DNA from: Fagopyrum homotropicum
Lineage: Eukaryota > Streptophyta > Magnoliopsida > Caryophyllales > Polygonaceae
Reading direction: 5' to 3'
NCBI GenBank assembly: GCA_033239125.1
Contig: BSWB01000003.1
Span: forward strand, 104,242,320 to 104,306,319
DNA length: 64,000 nucleotides
Part shown: positions 22,288 to 33,209 of the stretch, one piece after another
Layout of the letters: every line of letters begins with the position of its first letter
Numbering within the stretch: position 1 is the stretch's first letter
Position numbers and translations under genes: made by a program
Notes under the pieces: generated by a model
The model's input: the letters and a program-made list of their open reading frames with translations, nothing else
The model's database searches: none
What the model was told of the DNA's origin: nothing

Positions 22288-23951
22288 TGTTAGCATGAAA
22301 TATTGTGATATTTTAAGCACGTTTTCTAGATGTATTTCATCCATATTAGTGTTCATTGATAAAGCATTGAAGCAATTGTGAGCTAGTTTATCTATATTGT
22401 CGATATAGAGGTCTACATAAGCTTTGTGTTGATTGTAGGCGAATAAGAGCTAAAACCGAACGAATTAAGAGTGGATGGAGATGGATTGAGCACATCCAAG
22501 GATTGAGGACACCACAAAGAAGCTAAGGAAGATGCTAGGATGAAGAATGGCATAAAACAAAGGGAATTACGAGCAACCTATGCTTCCACACTCTAAAATA
22601 CGGCCGTAATAAAGTCCACGCTCTAAACGACGGCCGTGGAACTTGGCAACATGAGCGTGGAGCATTCCAGAGAGTTACACGGTATAAAGTACGGTCGTGG
22701 AAGTTGGGAAGAACCGTAATCCAATTCCACGCTCTAAACCACGGGCATGGAATTTCATATAACCGTGATTTAGGCAATCTTTTGACGAATAAAATATAGA
22801 CACATTGTCTACGCACATGAGCCGGATACTTATTCTATCTTCCCCTATAAAAGGACTGAAGGAGGGAGATTTCAGAACCTTCGCATACGCCTGCTAGCAC
22901 GTGCCTAGGGTTCAGTTGGACGTGCGGAGATTGCCATTTTGCAACGGAGATTTGCAAAGGCTTGAAGATTTGGAAGTTGCGCTTTGTCCTTAGGTTTGAT
23001 TAGAGGACAGATTGACATCTCGTTCTTCGTTCTTATCAAGGATTGTGATTTGTTTGTGTTATTCCAAATCCGATATACATCATTACCTTTGTTTGTGGAT
23101 TTGAGATTGATTTGAAGTTTATTGAAGGTTTTCGAAGGTTTTCATCTTTCATTCTTCAAAAATCTTGAATTTAATATCATAATGACTGTTGTTGGCTAAA
23201 ACCCTTTAGCAATTCTAAGATGAAGGGTTGATAGTTGTGGCTTAGATGATGATAGATCGATCGAAAACAGATTGGACCCTGAGAGTTAGAGAGAATTCGC
23301 CGACGACCAGAATCACGGCCTGTTCTTGAGATTCCACGGCCGTGGAACTCAAGATCCACCCGTAATTTTTGTTGATTTACGAACCTTGCTTTTACTTTAA
23401 TCCAAAGTTAAAGATTTGCTTTAACTTAGTCTTGGCTTGCCTTTTCTAGGTAGTAGTGAAGCCTCAACAACCTCTACTTCGATTTCGAGTGTCACAACCT
23501 TAATCGGTTTAGTTAGTCTTGATCCTTGGGTTACAAGTTTGGGTATTTGAGATTAATTCTTGTCTTTAGATCCTTTCTATACTGAAGCCTCAACAACCTT
23601 TATAGAGAGTATTTCTAGATAAGTCATATAAAGCCTTGGAACTTCACCGTACATTGCTTTGCCTTAGCATACCTTTGCAACTCTTAACTCTGTCCTTAGT
23701 TCTTTAGTATATCTTGAATCGATTGCCACAATTAGATACCTGGATCTTTATGGTTGTTGTTTTCCCAATATTTGCAAAGCTCATACATTTACTTGCTTGA
23801 CGATCTATAATTGGATTTAACCCCCAAATCCCTGTGTTCGATACTCTGGAATTCTTGCTTTACTACGCCGATCCGTACACTGCGGGTTCGCTTGCTTGAT
23901 TCTAGTTTTATAAATTTAAAGCTTATTTGCACGCACGCTAAGTGGCGAACA
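22288..23951 (+). repeat. Element B 3' LTR
   Basis: 1664 bp. It carries an extra unit of about 30 bp (around 22596-22625, with ACGGCCGTAATAAAGTCCACG) that the 5' LTR lacks; the module is otherwise the same. It ends ACA followed by the target copy GTTTG. Confidence 0.93.
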
Positions 23952-23956
23952 GTTTG

Positions 23957-24243
23957 GTTGAATTGATGCACAAAAACTTATGAAAACGATTAATGCGACA
24001 AGTAAGACAATAATGGATGAATCTACACTAGATTGATTCTAAGCATGCAATTGCTACTTTGGTGCATTCATTTTACAAGTTTGTAAGTAATCTCCCGTCT
24101 CGATCATACATATGTGTTGAGCCAACCGGCATCAACACAACTTAACTTATTAAAGTTCCGTAAACCTACAAGAAGAAATAACAAGTTAGCATTCAAACAA
24201 AGACTAAGGGATATAAAGAGAAGATTAAAACCGTTAAGCTTAT
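23957..24243 (-). mobile_element. Element A 5' LTR, segment 2
   Basis: Middle part of the A LTR between insertions B and C. It matches the solo LTR at about 43320-43600 in reverse orientation (for example CCGGCATCAACACAACTTAA). It ends in CTTAT (24239-24243), the left target copy of C. Confidence 0.92.
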
Positions 24244-26012
24244 TGTTCTCCCCTGAAGGTGTGTGCAAATAAGCTTTAATTTTATAAAACTAGAATCAAG
24301 CAAGCGAACCCGCAGTGTACGGATCGACGTAGTTAAGCAAGAATTCCAGAGTTTCGAACACAGGGATTTGGGTGGGAACAAATTCAATTGCACATTATCA
24401 AGCGAGTAAATATGAGAGTTTTTGCAAATATTGGGAAAACAACAATCCTAAATATCCAAGTATCCAGTTGTGGCAATCGATTCAAGATATACTAATGATA
24501 TAAAGACAGAGTTGAGATATGCAAAGGTATGCTAATGTAAGGTAATCGTACGGTGAAGTTCCAAAAACCTTATATGACTCACCTACAAGACACTCTCTAT
24601 ACAGGTTGTTGAGGCTTCAATATAGAAAGGTTCTAAAGATGAGAATTAATGTCAAATACCCAAACTTGTAATCCAAGGATCAAGACTAACTTAACCGATT
24701 ACGGTTGTGACACTCACAATCGAGGTAGAGGTTGTTGAGGCTTCACTACCACCTAGAAAAGGCAAGCCTAAACTAAGTTAAAGCAAATCTTTAACTTTGG
24801 ATTAAAGTAAAAGCAGGTTCGTAAACTTAAGGGAAATTACGGGTAGATCTTGAGACTCCACGGCCGTGGAACTCAAGAACAAACCGTAATTTAGGGTTCG
24901 TCGACGATTCTCTCAAACTCTCAGGGTCTAATCTGTTTACGATCGATCTATCATCATCTAAGCCACAACTATCAACCCTTCACCTTAGAATTGTTAAGGG
25001 TTTTTAGCCAATAACAGTCATGTTGATATCAAATTCAAGGATTAAAAGATTGAAAGGTGAAAACTTCCGAAAACTTTTAATAAACTTCAAACCAATCTCA
25101 AAGTCACAATCAAGAACGAATACCGTCAATAGATTCAGAATAAGCCAAACAAACATAATCCTAGGAAAGAAGGAAGAACGGGATGTCAATCCGTCTTCTA
25201 AATCAAACCTAAACAAGAAGAGAAATCTTCTTGCAACAATCTTCCAAAAGCTTCGATCTTCCGACAATCCGGAAAACTCAACAGCAATCTCCACCAAAAG
25301 TGCGAGATTAGGGCAAATCCCCACACTAACTTCGATCTCCAATGAGATGTAAATGCTTCCAACGAGGGTTGTGCCGCTAAGCGAAGGCGTAAGCCAAGGT
25401 CTAAAGCGAGATCGCAAGGTGCGTCTAAGCGGGGATGACGGAATCTTGCTTCGTCCGTCTTTTTATAGGGCAAGATAAAATATCGGCCCGGCCCAATCTT
25501 CAAAAGATCGTGGCTTCAAAATGTTGCGAAAAAGATTGACAAGATCACGGTCGTGGAAGGTTCCACGACCGTAATTTAGAGCGTGGAAAGTGTCACGGTT
25601 TGAACCATGGATTCCACGACCGTAATAGTTACTGGAATGCATCACGCCTCTCTTTGTAAGGTTTCACGGCCGTGGAACTAAACGTGGTTTGTAGTACGGC
25701 CATATTTTAGAGCGTGGTTTAGGGCAAGAACGTGATTCTTCCCTAGCCTCGTGCATTCCTCAAGTTGAACTCCATTTTGCTCCTAATAATGCCCTTAATC
25801 CATGGACATACTCAATCAACTCTTCTTTGCTCGATTCCGTTCGGAAATGACTCTCAATCACCTATAATCAACATAAAGCTAGTGTAGACATCCATATCGA
25901 CAATATAGGCAAACTAGCTCACAAATGCAACAATGCTAAATCAAAGACTATCAATATGAATCAAATACACTTAGAAAACGTGCCTAAAATATCACAATAT
26001 TTCATGCTAACA
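24244..26012 (-). repeat. Element C 3' LTR
   Basis: 1769 bp. It carries CCACGGCCGTGG at 24858-24869 and variants at about 25546-25580 and 25664-25677, and two GTTGTTGAGGCTTCA repeats (about 24606 and 24732). Confidence 0.93.
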
Positions 26013-27716
26013 AATAACCCCATACTTAACACTTGCTTGTCCCTAAGCAAGGTCTTTCAAAAAGCTTTAAACAAAAGTTAGGATGAAATATGTATACCTT
26101 CTCAAAGCAATACTTCTTTTGGAGGAATATGCCTTCTAAAGAATAGATCATTCTCAAATCTTGCTTCAATCGTTTATTAGACTTTCATACACTTAATCAA
26201 AGAGTAAAAAGTAAAGAAAATTCATGAATTAATCAAACTTCTAAACAAGCATCATAACCTTCAAACATTATCAAAATCAATCATAAGAAACTTCAATTTA
26301 GATCACCAAGTCATATAACATTCTTTTGATCTTAAGGACTTTCAAAGAAAAGGTCTAGAATGTGGAAAGGGAAGGAAACTTTTAAGGAATGTGGTGCATG
26401 AATCCGGGAAAGTGGACAACTACCCTTCTTCTTCTTTTGCGGTTTTCGCAACACTTCAACTTAGAGCTTCGCTCTTCTTCCTTTCATTTTTCGACTTTAC
26501 TTTTGGAGTTATGGATAGAGGTGCACAAAAACCGAAGCCTAGGAGATTGGCGTTTCTCAATTTTTATGAGATGCCTCAAACCCTTAGCGCACATACCATA
26601 ATCCGCTAGGAATATTGCTCAATCCGACTTTGGCAAGACACAAACACCCGGCTATGTGAATGGTGTCGAGTTACTCATCATCATGATTGACTTCCCCAAA
26701 CCTAGAATTCCTTTCTATTCTTTTGATTGCAAATAATTGCTCTCATGGCCCTCCCACATCAAACATGCCTTTTTCATTCACTTCTCCAAATTCCCGGATA
26801 GGTAAAGGAGGTCAATATTTCAATGAGGAGGCTAAATGATCAAAGAAAGAAGAAAGAAAATCGAAGTGCCTTAATCATTTCAACAAGAAGCAAAAGAACT
26901 TATAGTGCGATTTCAACTTCAATTCCTCAACATGATTTAGAATGAAAGCGAATTATCAAACATGCATGAAATTCTATCAAAGTATTCAAATCCCACATAT
27001 GTCATAAATCAATTCAAGCATATCAAAATCATCATAGCTATTCCACAAAACAATGTTCATCATAGAGATCATATCCATTCTAGAGGCACAAAAAATTTTA
27101 AAATTTTTCAAAAATTTCAAAATCATATGATGCAAGACATAAAACATGCAAATGGTATTGCAAATACCTCCACCCCATACTTAAAACTCACATTGTCCCC
27201 AATGTGAAGAAAAGAAAAGATGGAAAAGGATACTCACAATGTAAGATGGCGAATCAGGCAAGGCGAATCATCAATCGGGCGGTGGTGGTGAAAATCTTTG
27301 GAAGCTCAATAGGGAATTCTGAATATTCCAATCATTGTCAAAGAACGAAGAAGGGGAACGTCTTTCCGCCGAAAATTTTTCCGAAAAATTTTTTTTTTTT
27401 TTTTTTTTTTTCGGGTCGGGAATTTCCACGGCCGTGGTTTTGGCCGTGGAACTTTCTGTTGCTCTCGACAAAGCATTCCACGGTCCAATTTAGCAAACCA
27501 CGGCCGTGGTTTTGCCTCTTTGGCCGTGGAACTTTCTGTTGCTCGCCAAAAATCCAAGTTTTGTCATTCTTTTCGACTTTTCTCATCTACTCTTGCTTAT
27601 TCCTTATTCCTGACATCCAAAAACACAAACATACCGGAAGGTATCGAAGAAAAACAAACAAAAACAACTACTCTAATCTAATCTAAGGAGAAGAAAAGGG
27701 GAAAATGATGCATTAC
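26013..27716 (-). other. Element C 3' non-coding region
   Basis: Holds the polypurine tract next to the LTR, the stem-loop at 26032-26051 (one mismatch), the conserved non-coding block at 26510-26702, a 20-plus T run (about 27390-27411) and two CCACGGCCGTGG modules (27426-27437, 27498-27509). ORF3 is absent. Confidence 0.85.
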
Positions 27717-27742
27717 CTTGGGTTGCCTCCCAAGAAGCGCTT
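27717..27742 (-). other. End-of-pol hairpin, element C
   Basis: Sense strand AGCGCTTCTTGGGAGGCAAC then CCAAGG, lying just after the single ORF. It is retained although nearly all of pol is gone. Confidence 0.75.
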
Positions 27743-27781
27743 TGTTTTAGGTCCTTAGCTAGACCAATCTCCATAGATGAC

Positions 27782-28873
27782 TCAATGCACCTTGAACATC
27801 TTGGATTGCTCTTCAAATCCATCATCAAACTCTTCCAAAAAATCTCCGCTTCCTAATTTCACCGGCAAGTGGTAAGATCTCCCACGTACAAGCTTGTACG
27901 GTTTGATTTTCACCGAAATCCTCCTAGCTTTCCTATGCTTTAGTGGGACATAATTCAGCCTTGCATCCCATCCTTTCCTAGATCGAGAAATCAGTTTCTC
28001 GAGAATCCTCTTAGCTTCCCCATCCCCAGCTTGGGGATGATGTATGGTCTTCGTCATGTGAATGACCCCATACTTGAACAAAAAAGACTTATTGGCATTG
28101 GCGTTGAAGCGTTTGCCAAATTTACTCCTTGTAGTCCAAGGAGCATCTAATTTCAACAATTTTGATGGAGGTTTCATCTTCACCTTAGGAGGTTCTTTTG
28201 GAAGAGACCTCCAACTCTCCGGTGCATTCCTGAAAAAATTAGAAATCTTAATAGGAATTTCAAAAGAAGTAAGAGAATGTACCTTGTAAAGTTCATCAAG
28301 GCTTGGGAAAAGTTTCATGTTGGGATGATGATCCACACATGAAATATCTCCCAACTTAGCTGGATCTTCTTCAACCTTGGCCACAGTTTCAGTAATTTGG
28401 CCAAGGTTATCCACTTCTTCCTCTTCTTCAATGAGAACTTCAAGAGGAGCTTCAGAATCGAGCGGAGGAACGATCGAAACTTGGAGTTCTTCGTCGCACT
28501 TCTCCTCCGCCTTAGCTTTGATAACATAGGATAAGTTGCTTTCCATGTCATCCAGCTTCTTCAACAGCTTTTCACACGTTGATTGAAACAGATCTTCAAT
28601 AGGTTGCTCATAAACCTTTTGAGGGATATGAAGCTTATCCCAATCTGCAAGCTCATTCTCAATAGCCTCTTCTCTTTCTCTTTCGTTACTAAAGTTGATG
28701 CACTCAAATATATATTGTAAATATTTATATTGCTCCAACCTAGCTAATTGTATTGCTCTCCAATTCTCTTCTTCCAAAGCTTCGTCCCTAAGCCTTTGCC
28801 TCCAAATTTTATCAAGCTCATCTTTGAGACCCCTTATTTCGTTCCTCGCCATCTCATAGCTGCTTCCATCCAT
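27782..28873 (-). CDS. Element C chimeric ORF: gag-like N-terminus joined to an integrase tail
   Basis: Open for 363 codons from MDGSSYEMARNE (28873), the first Met after the leader; the frame is open further upstream through the primer site, which is unlikely to be translated. Residues about 8-110 are charged and probably coiled-coil (GLKDELDKIWRQRLRDEALE), in the place of the Athila gag N-terminus but not obviously similar in sequence to B. A Glu-rich linker follows. Then PPKVKMKP resembles the PR-RT linker, and about residues 270-345 (KYGVIHMTKTIHHPQAGDG, ISRSRKGWDARLN, YKLVRGRSYHLPVKL) match the integrase region of B (KYGVTHKIATPYHPQTSGQ, SRTRKDW, YNLVYGKSCHLPVEL) with the catalytic Glu context lost. 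An intact frame in a young element suggests a retained function, perhaps in RNA or particle binding. Confidence 0.75.
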   Translation of the reverse strand: MDGSSYEMARNEIRGLKDELDKIWRQRLRDEALEEENWRAIQLARLEQYKYLQYIFECINFSNEREREEAIENELADWDKLHIPQKVYEQPIEDLFQSTCEKLLKKLDDMESNLSYVIKAKAEEKCDEELQVSIVPPLDSEAPLEVLIEEEEEVDNLGQITETVAKVEEDPAKLGDISCVDHHPNMKLFPSLDELYKVHSLTSFEIPIKISNFFRNAPESWRSLPKEPPKVKMKPPSKLLKLDAPWTTRSKFGKRFNANANKSFLFKYGVIHMTKTIHHPQAGDGEAKRILEKLISRSRKGWDARLNYVPLKHRKARRISVKIKPYKLVRGRSYHLPVKLGSGDFLEEFDDGFEEQSKMFKVH

Positions 28874-28969
28874 TGGAAAATCTGCAAGAACACTCAAAAG
28901 AGATATCAAATAACAAGAGCAAAGCTCCCAAGCTTGACAACCGATAACTGAATTCGGCCTAAACCAAAT

Positions 28970-28986
28970 CCCCGGCAACGGCGCCA
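28970..28986 (-). other. Element C primer binding site (tRNA-Asp)
   Basis: Minus strand TGGCGCCGTTGCCGGGG, a perfect tRNA-Asp complement six bases inside the 5' LTR. Confidence 0.92.
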
Positions 28987-28992
28987 AAAACT

Positions 28993-30761
28993 TGTTCGCC
29001 CCTGAAGGTGTGTGCAAATAAGCTTTAAATTTATAAAACTAGAATCAAGCAAGCGAACCCGCAGTGTACGGATCGACGTAGTTAAGCAAGAATTCCAGAG
29101 TATCGAACACAGGGATTTGGGTGGGAACAAATTCAATTGCAGATTATCAAGCGAGTAAATATGAGAGCTTTTGCAAATATTGGGAAAACAACAATCCTAA
29201 AGATCCAAGTATCCAGTTGTGGCAATCGATTCAAGATATACTAATGATATAAAGACAGAGTTGAGATATGCAAAGGTATGCTAATGTAAGGTAATCGTAC
29301 GGTGAAGTTCCAAAAACCTTATATGACTCACCTACAAGACACTCTCTATACAGGTTGTTGAGGCTTCAATATAGAAAGGTTCTAAAGATGAGAATTAATG
29401 TCAAATACCCAAACTTGTAATCCAAGGATCAAGACTAACTTAACCGATTACGGTTGTGACACTCACAATCGAGGTAGAGGTTGTTGAGGCTTCACTACCA
29501 CCTAGAAAAGGCAAGCCTAAACTAAGTTAAAGCAAATCTTTAACTTTGGATTAAAGTAAAAGCAGTTTCGTAAACTTAAGGGAAATTACGGGTAGATCTT
29601 GAGACTCCACGGCCGTGGAACTCAAGAACAAACCGTAATTTAGGGTTCGTCGACGATTCTCTCAAACTCTCAGGGTCTAATATGTTTACGATCGAGCTAT
29701 CATCATCTAAGCCACAACTATCAACCCTTCACCTTAGAATTGTTAAGGGTTTTTAGCCAATAACAGTCATGTTGATATCGAATTCAAGGATTAAAAGATT
29801 GAAAGATGAAAACTTCCGAAAACTTTTAATAAACTTCAAACCAATCTCAAAGTCACAATCAAGAACGAATACCGTCAATAGATTCAGAATAAGCCAAACA
29901 AACACAATCCTAGGAAAGAAGGAAGAACGGGAAGTCAATCCGTCTTCTAAATCAAACCTAAACAAGAAGAGAAATCTTCTTGCAACAATCTTCCAAAAGC
30001 TTCGATCTTCCGACAATCCGGAAATCTTAACAGCAATCTCCACCAAAAGTGGGAGATTAGGGCAAATCCCCACACTAACTTCGATCTCCAATGAGATGTA
30101 AATGCTTCCAACGAGGGTTGTGCCGCTAAGCGAAGGCGTAAGCCAAGGTCTAAAGCGAGATCGCAAGGTGCGTCTAAGCGGGGATGACGTAATCTTGCTT
30201 CGTCCGTCTTTTTATAGGGCAAGATAAAATATCGGCCCGGCCCAATCTTCTAAAGATCGTGGCTTCAAAATGTGGCGAAAAAGATTGCCAAGATCACGGT
30301 CGTGGAAGATTCCACGACCGTAATTTAGAGCGTGGAAAGTGTCACGGTTTGAACCATGGATTCCACGACCGTAATAGTTACTGGAATGCATCACGCCTCT
30401 CTTTGCAAGGTTTCACGGCCGTGGAACTAAACGTGGTTTGTAGTACGGCCATATTTTAGAGCGTGGTTTAGGGCAAGAACGTGATTCTTCCCTAGCCTCG
30501 TGCATTCCTCAAGTTGAACTCCATTTTGCTCCTAATAATGCCCTTAATCCATGGACATACTCAATCAACTCTTCTTTGTTCGATTCCGTTCGGAAATGAC
30601 TCTCAATCACCTATAATCAACATAAAGCTAGTGTAGACATCCATATCGACAATATATGCAAACTAGCTCACAAATGCAACAATGCTAAATCAAAGACTAT
30701 CAATATGAATCAAATACACTTAGAAAACGTGCCTAAAATATCACAATATTTCGTGCTAACA
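28993..30761 (-). repeat. Element C 5' LTR
   Basis: 1769 bp, a near copy of 24244-26012. A sense TATA-like sequence lies in the complement of TTTTTATAGGGC (about 30210-30221). CCACGGCCGTGG is at 29607-29618 and TTCACGGCCGTGGAA at about 30411-30425. Confidence 0.93.
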
Positions 30762-30766
30762 CTTAT

Positions 30767-31725
30767 CTTTATATTTGTGTTCCTTTTCTTTAAGTAATTA
30801 CAACCCGTTATTACTTAAAGTTGCTACTATATTAAAGACCCGAACCCGGACCCTGTTAATCCTAGTTGTTTACATGCACTTTAGAACCTAAGGTGATCAA
30901 TCTCAAGTAATAGTTAACATGCAATTAAACAATGAAGATCAAGGAAACCCAAAGCATTACTGAATAAAAACTTATATTAAAAAGAACTTACAACCAAAGC
31001 AACAAGGCGCTTCAAACCAACCCAATGTAGCAAGGGAGTTAGCAACTCATTACAATGGAAAACTCAAGTCTAAAATGGATTTTGTGAGGAAAAGCATGGA
31101 TGACTCTAGCAATTAGCCATAGACTATTTATACTACAAAAGACACTTAATTAGGAGTAAATAGCCGGCCTAAAACAACCACCTTAAATGCCATAAAGGTG
31201 GTGTAAACAGCCGGAGTAAAGCTTCTAGCGTTAAACTGCAGGGGCGGCCTTCAGGAACCGCAGGGGCGGTTTAGGCAGAATCGGTTGATCTTCTTCAGAA
31301 CCGCTGGGGCGGCTACACAACTCCGCTGGGGCGGATCTTTAATGCACTTCAACGTCTGACCTTTCACCTTCCTGACGTTTCTGATGTCAAGGCGCAGGGG
31401 CGCCTTAAGGCCAACGCAGGGACGGTGACACAGACTCTTCACCTTCCAGCTCCCAAGGCGAGGCGCATTGGGAGGCGCAAGGGAGCTGGTCTTCGTCTCG
31501 TCAAGGCAAGTCACCGCAGGGGCGGCTGCAAGGACCCGCAGGTGCGGTGGAGCAACAGAAGCTTTGCTTCTTGATCAATCTTCACTCCTAAGTGCTTATA
31601 ACTCCTTCCTTAGCTTCTTTTGATCTTCTTCTTCTGGACCAAGGAGTTAGTAGCATAAACTGACACTAATGCAATAAAAAGACTCTAAAAACTACCCTAA
31701 ATGATAGTGATTGCATCACCTATCA
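30767..31725 (-). mobile_element. Element A 5' LTR, segment 3 (5' end of the LTR)
   Basis: Matches the start of the solo LTR at 42233 in reverse orientation; in sense the LTR begins TGATAGGTGATG at 31725. It holds a GC-rich block (31225-31560) with many GCAGGGGCGG or GCTGGGGCGG units. The next bases, CCACG (31726-31730), are A's target copy in element H; the partner copy is outside the window. Confidence 0.92.
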
Positions 31726-31730
31726 CCACG

Positions 31731-32247
31731 TTTCCCTGATAGGGATGAAACGTGCAGTCTTCGTCAGTTTGTCAACCACAACCCAAATAGAATAAAAACT
31801 CCTGCTCGGTCTCAACCCTGTCACAAAGTCCATGGAGATGTCCTCCTACTTCCACTGTGGTACCAGTAGTGGGTGAAGCTCTCCTTTTGGTCTACAATGC
31901 TTTATCTTGACCTGCTGACAAGTTGCACATTGAGCCACAAATCTAGCCACATCGGGCTTCAGCTCTACCCACCAGTATGAATGTCTTACATCTTGATACA
32001 TCTTACTCGCACCGGGGTGTACAAAGTAAGGTATGGAGTGAGCCTCTTGTAGAATCCTCTATCTTAGCTCCGCATTAGCGGGTACACAAACACGGTCGCG
32101 GCGTCTCATCACTCCATTTGCTCCTATGGAGAATTGTGGTGCATCACAACGAGACATCCTATCTCGTATCCTCATCAGCGTCAGGAAGGTCCCTTGATTT
32201 TGTTGGATCTCACCCAACAGATCAGGTAGAACCTCTAAAGTGCTCAA
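31731..32247 (-). pseudogene. Element H integrase, N-terminal part
   Basis: Reads through interrupted frames as RVCVPANAELR, then a zinc-binding region with a YFVHPGASKMYQD-like HHCC start and CATCQQVK. The beginning of the DDE core follows (ISMDFVTGL and WVVVDKLTKTA-like). Such elements normally show YHPG-TKMY and CPNCQQVK at these places. Several stops and frame changes are present. It is cut by element A at 31726, so the second Asp, the catalytic Glu and any chromodomain are not in the window. Confidence 0.75.
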
Positions 32248-32301
32248 CTAGGCATCCTCATCAAGAAACTAGATGTCCAGCTCTAGCCATGCTAGATCAC
32301 T

Positions 32302-33209
32302 CTAAAGTTGAGGCTGAGTTGTCAATCTCGCAATCGCCTTCTCTCGAGGCGTCTTTGTACTTAGGGCGTCGGCGACAACATTCGCCTTCCCTAGACGGTA
32401 CAAAATCTCAAGGTCAAAGTCCTTGATCAGCTCAAGCCATCTACGCTGGCGGTTATTCAAGTCCCACTGCATGAAAATATACTTAAGACTCGTAAGTGGA
32501 CAGGCAATCACAGATAATCCCTCCACAAACCGTCGGTAATAACCGGCTAGGGCAAGTAAGTTGCATACTTCCTTGGCATTCGGCAGTGTCGTCCATGCTA
32601 CTACTGACTCTATCTTCACCGGATCAACCTTGATCCCATCAGCGGAGACAACATGACCCAGAAAGGCTACCTCTGGCATCCAGAACTCACACTTAGAGAA
32701 CTTGGCATACAATTCTCTATCACACAATACTTGCATCACTATCCGTAGATGTCCTACATGTTCCTCTCTGCTACGAGAGTACACAGGATATCATCTATGA
32801 AGACCACCACAAACTGATCTAGGAAGTCGATGAATATGCCATTCATCAACTCCACAAAGACGGTGGCGCATTCGTGAGCCCGAATGGCATCACTACACAC
32901 TCGTAGTGACCATATCAACTCTGAAATGTCGTCTTATGCACATCCTGCTCTCTCACCCTCAGCTGGTGTTAACCCAAGCACAAGTTGATCCTGGAGAATA
33001 CAATCGCTCCCTAAAGCTGATCTAGCAAGTCAACAATGCGAGACAATGGATACTTGTTCTTGATGGTCACCTTGTACAACTCTCTATTGTCGATGCACAT
33101 TCTCAACGATCCGTCCTTCTTCCGCATGAAGAGGACAGGTGCTCCCCACGGGATACGCTGGGGCGGATGAAGCCCTTCTCAGTCAACTCCTCGAGTTGCT
33201 TCTTCAGCT
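32302..33209 (-). pseudogene. Element H reverse transcriptase and truncated RNase H
   Basis: RT remnants include, in the minus-strand sense, MRKKDGSLRM-like and CIDNRELYKVT-like stretches (about 33060-33140), then a YSRSREEHVGHLRIVMQVL segment, AKFSKCEFWMPEVAFLGHVV and LLALAGYYRRFVEGLSVIA, all typical of Del/Tekay RT thumb and connection. The frame then jumps from PLTSL to KYIFMQWDLNNRQRRWLELI, the end of RNase H, so the RNase H catalytic region is deleted. ANVVADALS marks the end of RNase H. Frameshifts separate the pieces upstream of 32784. Confidence 0.78.

Larger units (their letters stand above)
553..23951 (+). mobile_element. Element B: Athila-lineage Ty3/gypsy retrotransposon (host of D and E)
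   Basis: Full-length element bounded by direct LTRs (553-2190 and 22288-23951) that start TGTTAGCA and end in ACA. It is flanked by a perfect 5-bp target duplication, GTTTG, at 548-552 and 23952-23956. Internal order is tRNA-Asp primer site, gag, protease, RT/RNase H, integrase, a third ORF, conserved 3' non-coding block, hairpin and polypurine tract. Two later insertions, D (4440-13013) and solo LTR E (14259-16026), cut the pol region. Removing them leaves about 13 kb. Stops in gag, protease, integrase and ORF3, plus a frameshift before integrase, show that it is dead. Confidence 0.95.
24244..30761 (-). mobile_element. Element C: compact non-autonomous Athila derivative (B family)
   Basis: Complete minus-strand element of 6518 bp with LTRs 24244-26012 and 28993-30761, both 1769 bp. 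It is flanked by a perfect CTTAT duplication (24239-24243, 30762-30766). LTR ends, primer site, hairpins and conserved block are those of the B family. The interior has one ORF and no protease, RT or RNase H. By eye the LTRs differ at roughly two dozen bases without net indels, indicating recent transposition, which must have used proteins supplied by another element. Confidence 0.95.

Noticed and set aside
25004..25417. 137-codon minus-strand frame in both C LTRs (also 29753-30166)
   Set aside because: Present twice only because LTRs are copies. It lies in the transcribed LTR leader, has no domain and no counterpart in the B LTRs. A short leader peptide cannot be excluded.
28874..29017. Start of the element C ORF at the upstream Met (29017)
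   Set aside because: That start lies in the LTR and would translate through the primer site and leader; the Met at 28873 after the leader is more plausible.
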